Assembly: GCF_027492855.1 (NCBI RefSeq)
Contig: NZ_JAPUDY010000058.1
Coordinates: 1 to 64,000 of the forward strand
DNA length: 64,000 nucleotides
DNA from: Acidovorax sp.
GTDB taxonomy: Bacteria; Pseudomonadota; Gammaproteobacteria; Burkholderiales; Burkholderiaceae_C
Direction of reading: 5' to 3'
Made by a program: the position numbers and the translations under genes. The notes below the pieces were generated by a model that had not been told where the DNA came from, searched no databases, and worked only from the letters and a program-made list of their open reading frames with translations. This document shows, one piece after another, positions 26,042 through 33,732 of the stretch (its first letter is position 1; each line of letters starts with the position of its first letter).

Positions 26042-27167
26042 AATACTTCAGCCGTCCGCGCGAATCCAGGATGCCGATGTCCACATACGTGCCACCCGTG
26101 TTCCCGCGTGAAAAATCGACCGCGAAGCCGCCAATGTCCAGGGGCCCGGCAGCGCGCAGCGCCTTGGCCAAGGCGGGGCCGCTGGGGTTGGCTGCGCGGC
26201 GGGCCGCTTCGGCGAACACGCGGGCCACCACGTAGCCCTCGAGGTGAAATTGAGCGTACTCGGTGATTTTGGGATGCGCGCTGAGCATGGCGGCCTGGAA
26301 GTCGCGTTGCAAAGGCAGCACGATGCCCGTGGCGTTGGGAAAGGTCTGCACCAGGGCCACGCCACGGCCGTTTTGCTCGGTGGCCTTGTTGACCAGTGCG
26401 GGGGATGCATACGACAGCGCAAACAGCGAATGCGTGACGCCCGCGCTGCGCAACTGGGCGATGCCATTGGCCATGAACCAGGGCGCGCCCAGCACCAGCG
26501 TGGCTTGGGAGTTGAGGCCGCGCACCTTGGCGGCGCCAGCTTTCAGCGATGCGGGTTCTTCCGATGCCTCGACGGCCTCAATGGTCACGCCAGCGCGTTC
26601 CGCCGCCGCCTTGGCCATGGCCAGGCCGGAGATGCCGGTGGGGATGTTCTGGTGCAGCACCGTCACCCGGACCTGGCCCACGGTCTTGACGTGGGCAAAA
26701 ACCTTTTCGATCTGCTGGCGGTCGCCCGCGCGCACGTGCATCAGTTGCGGGTGTCCGGGCTCGCGAAAGCTCTCGGCACCCGGCACGGCATTGAGCACCA
26801 GCAGGTCGGTCTGGTCCAGCAGTTTCTCGGTCAGCATGTGCTTGATGAGGATCGACCCCACGGGGCTGAGCAGCGCCACAGCCTTTTGCTGCACGGCTTC
26901 GCGAAAACGCTGCGCGAAGCCGTCAGTGGTGTAGCCGTCGTCCAGCGAGAAGAAGCGAATGCGCCGCCCGCCGATACCGCCGCGTGCGTTGATCTGTGCA
27001 AAGCAGGCCTGGGCGCCTTCGTAGAGCTGGCTGGCATCCTTCACCGGAATACCCGTGAACGGCCCGATCTGCGCCACCACCCACTCATCCGCAGCGGCGG
27101 CAAGCAAGGGGGACGACAGGCCTACGGTGGCGGCGGCGCCTTGGCACCAGAGACGGCGATTGATCAT
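26040..27167 (-). CDS. ABC transporter substrate-binding protein, LivK type (orphan)
   Basis: The 375-residue periplasmic binding protein belongs to the branched-chain amino acid/amide family. The N-terminus MINRRLWCQGAAATVGLSSP has a twin Arg before a hydrophobic stretch, so Tat export is possible. Family segments include VVAQIGPFTGIPVKDASQLY, INARGGIGGRRIRFFSLDDG, YTTDGFAQRF and the C-terminal lobe ending VDIGILDSRGRLKY. No permease or ATPase genes are adjacent, so its transport partners are elsewhere, or it feeds a sensor. The ligand is unknown. Confidence 0.85.
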   Translation of the reverse strand: MINRRLWCQGAAATVGLSSPLLAAAADEWVVAQIGPFTGIPVKDASQLYEGAQACFAQINARGGIGGRRIRFFSLDDGYTTDGFAQRFREAVQQKAVALLSPVGSILIKHMLTEKLLDQTDLLVLNAVPGAESFREPGHPQLMHVRAGDRQQIEKVFAHVKTVGQVRVTVLHQNIPTGISGLAMAKAAAERAGVTIEAVEASEEPASLKAGAAKVRGLNSQATLVLGAPWFMANGIAQLRSAGVTHSLFALSYASPALVNKATEQNGRGVALVQTFPNATGIVLPLQRDFQAAMLSAHPKITEYAQFHLEGYVVARVFAEAARRAANPSGPALAKALRAAGPLDIGGFAVDFSRGNTGGTYVDIGILDSRGRLKY

Positions 27168-27479
27168 GGAGTGCTCCTTTTGTTGTTACTTTTTCTTGTC
27201 AAGCGGAGCCAAATCGCGCATTTCCCATGGTTGAGGCGTGAGCTCACCCCGGAAAATCTGCGGGTTATTTGATTTCGCACAAGTTTTGATGAGCGAGACC
27301 CTATCATTTAAGGTGTCACTTGGGTGACAGAAATATGCGGCGTTGTTCGCTAGCAACCGTTGCTGATCTGCACGGTTCAAAACCTGCTATGAGGCTTGGC
27401 AACCCCATGACTTTCGAGTTTGGAGGATGGCTGTCTCCCGCTGGGCGCACCACCTCACCATTGGCTATGCTTGGCAGCC
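27168..27479. other. 312 bp divergent intergenic region
   Basis: This gap separates the ABC binding-protein gene (minus) from the response-regulator gene (plus) and must hold both promoters. The one clear element is the palindrome at 27314-27329. A 64-codon minus-strand frame at 27186-27380 has no ribosome site or family match and is not called a gene. Confidence 0.6.
27314..27329. promoter_or_regulatory. Palindrome upstream of the two-component operon
   Basis: TGTCAC, TTGG, GTGACA: a perfect 6 bp inverted repeat with a 4 bp spacer, about 150 bp from each divergent start. The binding protein is unknown. Confidence 0.45.
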
Positions 27480-28139
27480 ATGCGCCTGTTGTTAGTTGAA
27501 GATGACCCCATGATCGGCGAAGCTGTGCAAGACCTGCTGCGCGCCGAACATTACGCTGTGGACTGGGCGCGCGACGGCGACGCGGCCGACACAGCGCTGC
27601 GCACCCAGTCTTACGATCTCGTGCTGCTCGACCTGGGCCTGCCCAAACGCGATGGTTTGGCCGTGCTGCGCGACCTGCGCACCCGCAAGGACCGCACCCC
27701 TGTGCTGGTCGCCACTGCCCGCGATGCCGTGGCCCAGCGCATCGAGGGGCTGGATGCAGGGGCTGACGACTATGTACTCAAGCCCTACGACCTCGATGAA
27801 CTGCTGGCCCGTATCCGCGCCTTGCTGCGCCGTGCTGCGGGCCGGGCCGAGCCGGTGTACGAGCACAAGGGTGTGTGCATCAACCCCGCCACGCGCGAGG
27901 CCACGGTGCAAGGCGTGCCGGTGGTGCTGTCGGCGCGCGAATGGGCGGTGCTGGAGCCGCTGATCGCCAGGCCCGGCATGGTGCTGTCGCGCCAGCAGCT
28001 CGAAGACAAGCTCTACGGCTGGGGCGATGAAGTCAGCAGCAATGCAGTGGAGGTCTATGTCCATGGCCTGCGCAAGAAACTGGGGGCGGAGGTGCTGCTC
28101 AACGTGCGTGGTGTGGGTTACCTGGTGCCGAAGGCATGA
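27480..28139 (+). CDS. OmpR-family response regulator (QseB/TctD-like)
   Basis: The 219-residue protein has a receiver domain with the acidic pair in VEDDP (about 7-9), phospho-acceptor Asp51 (LLDLGLP), the conserved Thr/Ser region VLVATARD, and Lys in DDYVLKPYDLDELLARI. A C-terminal winged helix follows, ending VLLNVRGVGYLVPKA with the recognition part NAVEVYVHGLRKKL. The start at 27480 is chosen over an upstream frame since MRLLLVEDD is the family N-terminus. It overlaps the sensor kinase gene (ATGA), and the targets are unknown. Confidence 0.92.
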   Translation: MRLLLVEDDPMIGEAVQDLLRAEHYAVDWARDGDAADTALRTQSYDLVLLDLGLPKRDGLAVLRDLRTRKDRTPVLVATARDAVAQRIEGLDAGADDYVLKPYDLDELLARIRALLRRAAGRAEPVYEHKGVCINPATREATVQGVPVVLSAREWAVLEPLIARPGMVLSRQQLEDKLYGWGDEVSSNAVEVYVHGLRKKLGAEVLLNVRGVGYLVPKA

Positions 28140-29524
28140 CGGTACGACGTATTCAGACCCTGCGTGCGCTGCTGCCGCGCTCCCTGCGCATGCGGCTGCT
28201 GGTGTTTCTGCTCGCGGCCATCGTGCTCGCGGGGGCTGTGCAGGGTGCTCTGGCCTATCGCGGCGCGCTGGCCGAGGCCGATGTGCTGTTCGACTACCAC
28301 ATGCAGCAAACCGCGCTGGCCCTGCGCGCAGGCTTGCCCGCAGATGCGCAGGGCATCGGCACTGCGCCCGCGCCCGAGGACGAAAACCACGAATTCATCG
28401 TGCAAGTCTGGACCAATGAGGGCCTGCGCATTTTCGAATCCGCTGTGGGTGCGGCCTTGCCGCAGATCGCCGTGCTGGGTTTTACCAACGTGCAGGCGCG
28501 CGGCGGCACTTACCGTGTGTTTTCGATGCAGACGCGCTCGCAGGTCATTCAGGTGGCGCAAAACATGGCCGTGCGGCGCGACATGGCCCGCAGCCTGGCG
28601 CTGCGCACGCTGGCGCCGCTGGCCTTTATGGCGCCGTTGCTGGTGTTGGCCGTGTGGTGGGGCGTGAGCCGCTCGCTGGCCCCGGTAGAGCGTGTGCGCC
28701 GCCAACTGGCACAGCGCCAGGCCGACGACCTGTCGCCCGTGAGTGATGCGCAGTTGCCCGACGAAGTACAGCCCCTGGTGAGCGAGCTCAATCTGCTGTT
28801 CGAGCGCGTGCAGCGTGCCTTTGATGCGCAGCAGCACTTCGTGGCCGATGCCGCCCACGAACTGCGCTCGCCCCTGGCCGCGCTGCGTCTGCAATTGCAG
28901 GGCCTGCAGCGTGCAGGTGACAGCGCCGCGCGCGCCGCAGCCATCGACCGCTTGTCGGCCGGCATCGACCGGGCCACGCGGCTGGTGGAGCAGCTCTTGA
29001 CCCTGGCGCGCCAGGAGGCCAGTGTGGGCAGCCCCACCGCGCGCATGGAGCCGGTGGACCTGCAGGCCGTGGCACGGCTTGCGTTGGCCGACGCGGCCCC
29101 TGCGGCACAGACACGATCCATGGACCTGGGGCTGCTCGAATCCGACCCGGTTTCGGTGCCTGGCAATGCGGAAGCCTTGCGCATGCTGGTGCGCAACCTG
29201 CTCGACAATGCGATCAAGTACACACCGCCAGGAGGCCAGGTGGATCTGCAAATCCGGCGCACAGATGAAGCTGGCGGCAAGGGCGCACAGGGCGCGCTGC
29301 TGACCGTGGAAGACAGCGGCCCCGGCATTGCCGAGGCGCACCGCGCCCGTGTGATGCAGCGTTTTGTGCGGGAGACGGCTGACGGAGCCACGGGCAGCGG
29401 CTTGGGGCTGGCCATCGTGCAGACCATTGCCCAGGCCCATGGGGCCACGGTGGTGCTTGGCACGTCCCACCGCCTGGGCGGATTGCGGGTCGAAGTACGT
29501 TTTGAAGGAGGTGCTGCGGTATGA
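28136..29524 (+). CDS. Sensor histidine kinase (QseC/TctE-like)
   Basis: This is a 462-residue membrane kinase. It has a first membrane helix at about 20-40 (LLVFLLAAIVLAGAVQGALA), a periplasmic sensor part (about 41-155), a second helix at about 158-178 (TLAPLAFMAPLLVLAVWWGV), and a HAMP-like linker. The H-box is FVADAAHELRSPLA with His241; the ATPase has N-box NLLDNAIKYTPPGG, G1 VEDSGPGIAE and G2 GSGLGLAIVQTI. Its stop overlaps the start of the next gene (ATGA), so regulator, kinase and the phospholipase D protein form one coupled operon. The signal is unknown. Confidence 0.92.
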   Translation: MTVRRIQTLRALLPRSLRMRLLVFLLAAIVLAGAVQGALAYRGALAEADVLFDYHMQQTALALRAGLPADAQGIGTAPAPEDENHEFIVQVWTNEGLRIFESAVGAALPQIAVLGFTNVQARGGTYRVFSMQTRSQVIQVAQNMAVRRDMARSLALRTLAPLAFMAPLLVLAVWWGVSRSLAPVERVRRQLAQRQADDLSPVSDAQLPDEVQPLVSELNLLFERVQRAFDAQQHFVADAAHELRSPLAALRLQLQGLQRAGDSAARAAAIDRLSAGIDRATRLVEQLLTLARQEASVGSPTARMEPVDLQAVARLALADAAPAAQTRSMDLGLLESDPVSVPGNAEALRMLVRNLLDNAIKYTPPGGQVDLQIRRTDEAGGKGAQGALLTVEDSGPGIAEAHRARVMQRFVRETADGATGSGLGLAIVQTIAQAHGATVVLGTSHRLGGLRVEVRFEGGAAV

Positions 29525-30951
29525 CCTGGTTTGCCGTGCTCTCTGGCCTGGGGCATGCGGTTTTGGCCACGGCGGGCCTGCTGGTGTATGTGCTGGCCAC
29601 GCGGATCGGGCACCAGCGCAGGCACCCATCTGCGGCGCTCGGTTGGGTGGTGGCCATGGTCGGGTTTCCGTATGTGGCGCTGCCGTTGTTTCTGCTCATC
29701 GGCACGCGGAAGTTCGTGCGCCCTTTGCGGCGCCCTCGTGGTGCCGTGGCCGCGCCCTCTCCAGACCGGGAGACCTTCACCAGTGCGGTGTGGGCCACCC
29801 AGCTTCTCGCATGCATGGAGCTGGCGCCCGCCGTGCCCAACCAATCCATCCGATGGCATGCCGATGGGGCTGCCGCACTGCTCGGACTCATGCGCACCAT
29901 CGATTCGGCATCGCACAGCCTGGACGTCTGCACCTTCGTGTTTGCCAACGACGAGATCGGCAACCAGGTGGCAAAGGCGCTGCTGCGTGCTGTAGAGCGG
30001 CGTGTGGTGGTGCGCCTGCTGGTGGATGCGGTGGGCAGCATGCATGTGCCCCAAAGCATGCTGCGGCAACTGCAGGAGGGCGGCGTGCAGGTTCAGCGCT
30101 TCATGCCCTTGTTCCACAATCCCATGCGGGGGCGCACCAACCTGCGCAACCACCGCAAGCTGGCGATTGCCGACCGGCAGTATCTGTGGAGTGGAGGGCG
30201 GAATCTGGCGGTCGAGTATTTCATCAGCAAGCCCGGACGGCCTGCGTGGGTTGACTTGAGCTATGAGGTCCATGGCCCCCTGGCAGAGATGGCGGCAGCG
30301 CAGTTCACCGGTGACTGGCTGGCCGCCAGCGGCCGACCCACGGGCCCAGCGGCCGAGACGGCGCCCCAAGCGCCGGCACCCGACAATCTGCTCGCCTCCA
30401 GCAGCGGCGCCGGGCATGCGTGGGCCCAGTGGGTGCCCAGCGGGCCCGACCATGCCGATGACACCGTGCACACACTTTTGCTGGCTGGCGCTTATCAGGC
30501 GCAGCGGCGTATCGTGGCCGTCACGCCTTATTTTGTGCCTGACGATGCCTTGCTGGAGGCCTGGTGCCTGGCCTGCCGCCGTGGTGTGCAGGTTCGCCTG
30601 CTGGTACCCCGGCAGTCCAACCACCGTCTGGCCGATTGGGCGCGCGAGCGTGCGTTGCGCGAACTGGCGGCGGCGGGCGCCCAGGTGTGGCTTGCACCCG
30701 GAATGGTGCACGCCAAGGCCGTGATCATCGACGATGACCTGGCGCTTTCGGGTTCGCTGAACCTGGATGCGCGCAGCCTGTTCCTGAACTACGAGGTCAT
30801 GGCGGCGTTTTATGGTGAGGATGAGCTGGACTGGCTCTCGCACTGGTGTGACGGGCAGATCGCACAGGCCCAGCCTTTCCAGGCGCGCAAACCCTCATGG
30901 ATGCGCGATGTGGGGGAAGGGATCGTGCGGTCCGTGGGCTTTCAGCTATAG
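29521..30951 (+). CDS. Phospholipase D superfamily protein, cardiolipin synthase-like
   Basis: The 476-residue protein has two N-terminal hydrophobic helices (about 5-25 and 40-60) and two HKD active-site motifs: NHRKLAIADRQYLWSGGRN (H211, K213, D218) and VHAKAVIIDDDLALSGSLN (H397, K399, D404). The layout fits bacterial cardiolipin synthases, which join two phosphatidylglycerol molecules in the inner membrane. The segment at about 265-300 is Ala/Pro-rich and low in complexity. Translational coupling to the two-component genes suggests membrane-lipid remodelling is part of the response. Another phosphatidyltransferase or phospholipase role cannot be excluded. Confidence 0.85.
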   Translation: MTWFAVLSGLGHAVLATAGLLVYVLATRIGHQRRHPSAALGWVVAMVGFPYVALPLFLLIGTRKFVRPLRRPRGAVAAPSPDRETFTSAVWATQLLACMELAPAVPNQSIRWHADGAAALLGLMRTIDSASHSLDVCTFVFANDEIGNQVAKALLRAVERRVVVRLLVDAVGSMHVPQSMLRQLQEGGVQVQRFMPLFHNPMRGRTNLRNHRKLAIADRQYLWSGGRNLAVEYFISKPGRPAWVDLSYEVHGPLAEMAAAQFTGDWLAASGRPTGPAAETAPQAPAPDNLLASSSGAGHAWAQWVPSGPDHADDTVHTLLLAGAYQAQRRIVAVTPYFVPDDALLEAWCLACRRGVQVRLLVPRQSNHRLADWARERALRELAAAGAQVWLAPGMVHAKAVIIDDDLALSGSLNLDARSLFLNYEVMAAFYGEDELDWLSHWCDGQIAQAQPFQARKPSWMRDVGEGIVRSVGFQL

Positions 30952-30995
30952 ATGGCCGTTCGGCATGCCATGAGCACCGTGCAGGGAACCATCAC

Positions 30996-31988
30996 ATGAA
31001 CTTCATCGTCGTGGGGGCAGGCGCCATTGGCTGCTATGTGGGCGGGCGCCTGGCCGCGCAAGGGAATCCCGTGTGCCTGGTGGGGCGACCCCGCGTGCTG
31101 GCGTCCATCGCACAAGAAGGCCTGCGGGTGACGGACCTGGATGGGTTTGATCAGCAGGTGCCGCCCAGCGCCTTGCAATTGGCCGCCACCTTGGCAGAGG
31201 TCGAGCTCCCGCCTGGCAGTGTGGTGCTGCTTTGTGTCAAAAGCGGCGCCACAGAAGCCGCAGCGCGCGAGCTGGCAGCGGTTTGTGCGTCTGGCACGCC
31301 TGTCATCTCGCTGCAGAATGGCGTAGACAACGTGGCCCGCGTTGCGGCATTGGCACCGGACCTGAATGTGCTGGCGGGCATGGTGCCGTACAACGTGGTG
31401 CTGCGTGGCGCCCATGTACACCGCGCCACCGCTGGCCACTTGCAGCTGCAGCGTGATGCCGTTACAGAGCGCATCGCGCCGCTGCTCGACGCCGCAGGCC
31501 TTGCCACCGTGTTGCCTGCTGACATGCGCGCCGTGCAATGGGGCAAGCTGCTGCTCAATCTCAACAACCCTGTCAATGCATTGTCGGATTTGCCCTTGCG
31601 CCAAGAGCTGCTCGACCGCGACTACCGTCGTGTTTTCGCCGCACTGCAGTCCGAAGCCCTGTGCGTGATGGCACGCGCGGGCATCACGCCCGCCAAGGTC
31701 ACGGCCGTCTCGCCCACGCTCATGCCCCATGTGCTGCGGCTGCCCAACTGGCTATTCATGCGCCTGGCAAAGCGCATGCTGCAGATCGATGCCCAGGCCC
31801 GCTCGTCGATGTGGGACGACCTGGAGGCCGGGCGCGTGACCGAAATCGATGCACTCAGTGGCGCGGTGGTGCGGCTGGCGCAGCAGCACACCATGGCCGC
31901 ACCGCTCAACACACGCATGTGCGAGCTGCTGGGCGGCCCGCGCCAGCGGCTGTCGGGCACGCAGATGCGCCAGGCGCTGGGGCTGTGA
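30996..31988 (+). CDS. 2-dehydropantoate 2-reductase family protein
   Basis: The 330-residue NADPH-dependent reductase of the PanE/ApbA fold has the nucleotide motif GAGAIGCYVGGRLA (about 7-20), VLLCVKSGATEA, SLQNGVDN, and the catalytic-Lys region VQWGKLLLNLNNPVNAL. Start MNFIVVGAGAIGCY at 30996; upstream frame extension overlaps the previous gene. It may make pantoate for coenzyme A synthesis, but Burkholderiales often carry several paralogues with other 2-oxoacid substrates. Its stop directly abuts the stop of the convergent Lrp gene. Confidence 0.82.
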   Translation: MNFIVVGAGAIGCYVGGRLAAQGNPVCLVGRPRVLASIAQEGLRVTDLDGFDQQVPPSALQLAATLAEVELPPGSVVLLCVKSGATEAAARELAAVCASGTPVISLQNGVDNVARVAALAPDLNVLAGMVPYNVVLRGAHVHRATAGHLQLQRDAVTERIAPLLDAAGLATVLPADMRAVQWGKLLLNLNNPVNALSDLPLRQELLDRDYRRVFAALQSEALCVMARAGITPAKVTAVSPTLMPHVLRLPNWLFMRLAKRMLQIDAQARSSMWDDLEAGRVTEIDALSGAVVRLAQQHTMAAPLNTRMCELLGGPRQRLSGTQMRQALGL

Positions 31989-32480
31989 TCAGGCGGCTGG
32001 CAAAGCCTTGCCCAGCGGCACGCGCAGCCCGGTCTTGAGGCAGCCCAACGCCACCGAGGTGCGAAACCGTCGCACGTTGTCATCGCTCTCGAACAAACGC
32101 TGCGTCAGCGCCTCGTAGTCTTCCATCGACGCCACGGTCACCACCAGCAGATAGTCCGCTTCGCCCGTTACGCTGTAGCACTGCTGCACGGCGTCTTCGG
32201 CCGCAATGCGCGCGCGCAGCGGCGCCGTGCGGTCGGGGCGCTCGTTTTCCAGATGGATTTCGAGCACGATGGTCAACGGCATACCCACCTTCACCGGGTC
32301 GAGAACAGCCACGTTGGCCCGGATCACGCCACTGTCTTTCAGTCGTTGGATGCGCCGCTGCACAGCGGGCGCCGACAGGTTGACCGCCTGCGCGATCAAG
32401 CGCTGGGGCGTGGTGTTGTCAGCCTGCAGGATGTCCAGGATGGCGAGGTCAAAGTGGTCGAGCGCAGAAGGAGCAGCCAT
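31989..32480 (-). CDS. Lrp/AsnC-family regulator
   Basis: The 163-residue protein has an N-terminal helix-turn-helix (LDHFDLAILDILQADNTTPQ, AQAVNLSAPAVQRRIQRLKD) and a C-terminal RAM/Lrp ligand domain (VLEIHLENERP, CYSVTGEADYLLVVTVASME). The ATG at 32480 follows GGAGTCCCT. It is divergent from an EamA exporter across 87 bp, a standard arrangement for an amino-acid-sensing regulator that controls an exporter. The effector is unknown. Confidence 0.9.
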   Translation of the reverse strand: MAAPSALDHFDLAILDILQADNTTPQRLIAQAVNLSAPAVQRRIQRLKDSGVIRANVAVLDPVKVGMPLTIVLEIHLENERPDRTAPLRARIAAEDAVQQCYSVTGEADYLLVVTVASMEDYEALTQRLFESDDNVRRFRTSVALGCLKTGLRVPLGKALPAA

Positions 32481-32567
32481 AGGGACTCCGGTAAGGTGAG
32501 CGAAAGTTGCACATACACCTTGAAAATCGAGCAAAAAGCATGCGCTGATCGCACTATATTTTCATGC

Positions 32568-33458
32568 ATGAGCGCTTCACGATTCCACCGTTTTATCCCC
32601 TTCCTCGCCGTCCTGGGCTCTGTGACCGCGCTGGGCATTGGCACCTCCTGGGCCAAGCACTGGCTGTTTCCATTGGTGGGTGCACAGGGCACCACGGCCG
32701 TGCGGGTGGGGTTTGCAGCCCTGCTGGTGCTGTTGCTGTGGCGGCCCTGGCGTTGGCACCTGTCGCGGGCCGATGCCCGCGCCATCGCGCTGTATGGCGC
32801 GGCGCTGGGGGGCATGAACCTCATGTTCTACCTGTCGCTGCGCACCTTGCCGTTTGGCCTGGCCGTAGCCATTGAGTTCTCGGGCCCGCTGGCTGTGGCT
32901 ATCTGGTCGTCGCGCCGCGCGGTGGACTTTGTGTGGGTGGCGTTGGCCATGGCCGGGCTGGGCATGCTGTTGCCGTTGGGCCTGAACGGCAGCATGCTCG
33001 ACCCTGTGGGCGTGATGTACGCGTTGGGCGCTGCCGTGTTCTGGGCGCTGTACATCGTGTTCGGCAAGCGCGCCGGGCATTTGCACGCAGGGCATACGGT
33101 GTCGCTGGGCTTGTTGGTGGCGGCCCTGGTGGTGGTGCCCGTGGGCGTGGTGCACGCAGGCGCAGCACTGCTGTCGCCAGCTGTGCTGCTCATCGGCATG
33201 GCGGTGGCGGCGGTCTCTAGCGCCATCCCGATATCGCTCGAAATGATGGCCCTGAAGCGCCTGCCCAAGGAGGCCTTCGGCATCATGATCAGCATGGAAC
33301 CCGCCGTGGCCGCCGTGCTGGCCATGGGCCTGCTGGGCGAGCACCTGAGCGCCATCCAATGGCTGGCCATTGGATGCATCGTGGCAGCGTCGATGGGCAG
33401 CGCCATGACTGCAGGGCGGCCAGTGGCGGCGGGGGCGCAGCAGCCGCAGGCGGCATGA
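32568..33458 (+). CDS. EamA/RhtA-type exporter
   Basis: The 296-residue inner-membrane protein has about ten hydrophobic helices in two EamA repeats; examples are FLAVLGSVTALGIGTSWAK, VALAMAGLGMLLPLGL and LLIGMAVAAVSSAIPISLEM. The pattern SSAIPISLEMMALKRLP, with EPAVAAVLAMGLLGE, is typical of RhtA-like threonine/homoserine exporters. Start MSASRFHRF at 32568. The Lrp-type gene next to it suggests an amino acid or analogue as substrate, which is inference. Confidence 0.87.
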   Translation: MSASRFHRFIPFLAVLGSVTALGIGTSWAKHWLFPLVGAQGTTAVRVGFAALLVLLLWRPWRWHLSRADARAIALYGAALGGMNLMFYLSLRTLPFGLAVAIEFSGPLAVAIWSSRRAVDFVWVALAMAGLGMLLPLGLNGSMLDPVGVMYALGAAVFWALYIVFGKRAGHLHAGHTVSLGLLVAALVVVPVGVVHAGAALLSPAVLLIGMAVAAVSSAIPISLEMMALKRLPKEAFGIMISMEPAVAAVLAMGLLGEHLSAIQWLAIGCIVAASMGSAMTAGRPVAAGAQQPQAA

Positions 33459-33540
33459 TGGGATGCTGGACGGAAGGCCATGGTGCCCGGGCCTTTGGGT
33501 GACGGCCTATCTGAACGCGGAAGCCTTGTAGCGATAGCGC

Positions 33541-33593
33541 TACTTTTTTTATAGCTGCTTGCGCTTGTATATAAAGCGCTAGAGGCCTTTTTG
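33541..33593 (+). repeat. Dispersed ~55 bp repeat, copy 3 (reference copy)
   Basis: Sequence in order: TACTTTTTTTATAGCTGCTT, GCGCTTGTATATAAAGCGCT, AGAGGCCTTTTTGACC. The stem GCGCTT/AAGCGC, followed by AGAGGCC and a T-run, makes a hairpin that could end transcription of the EamA gene. Other copies in the window are aligned to this one. Confidence 0.75.
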
Positions 33594-33603
33594 ACCATGA
33601 ATC

Positions 33604-33678
33604 TGGTCCCCTCGACAGGAATCGAACCTGTATCTAGCGCTTAGGAGGCACTCGTTCTATCCATTGAACTACGAGGAG
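33604..33678 (-). tRNA. tRNA-Arg (anticodon CCT)
   Basis: Read on the minus strand the cloverleaf folds by hand. Acceptor CTCCTCG pairs with CGAGGGG (one U-G pair), D-stem GTTC/GAAC, anticodon stem AGTGC/GCGCT around loop CTCCTAA (anticodon CCT at 33645-33643), T-arm ACAGG-TTCGATT-CCTGT, discriminator A and an encoded CCA (33606-33604). It decodes AGG. Confidence 0.95.
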
Positions 33679-33732
33679 GCGAGACAGCCGGGCATTGTAG
33701 TGGTGGTGCGGATGCCTTCCGGGGTGTGGGCC

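Noticed and set aside
27186-27380. 64-codon minus-strand frame in the gap before the response regulator
   Set aside because: No ribosome site, no recognisable family and it spans the expected promoters.
28549-30843. Minus-strand open frame of 764 codons
   Set aside because: It runs antisense to the kinase and phospholipase D genes, which have full family motifs on the plus strand.
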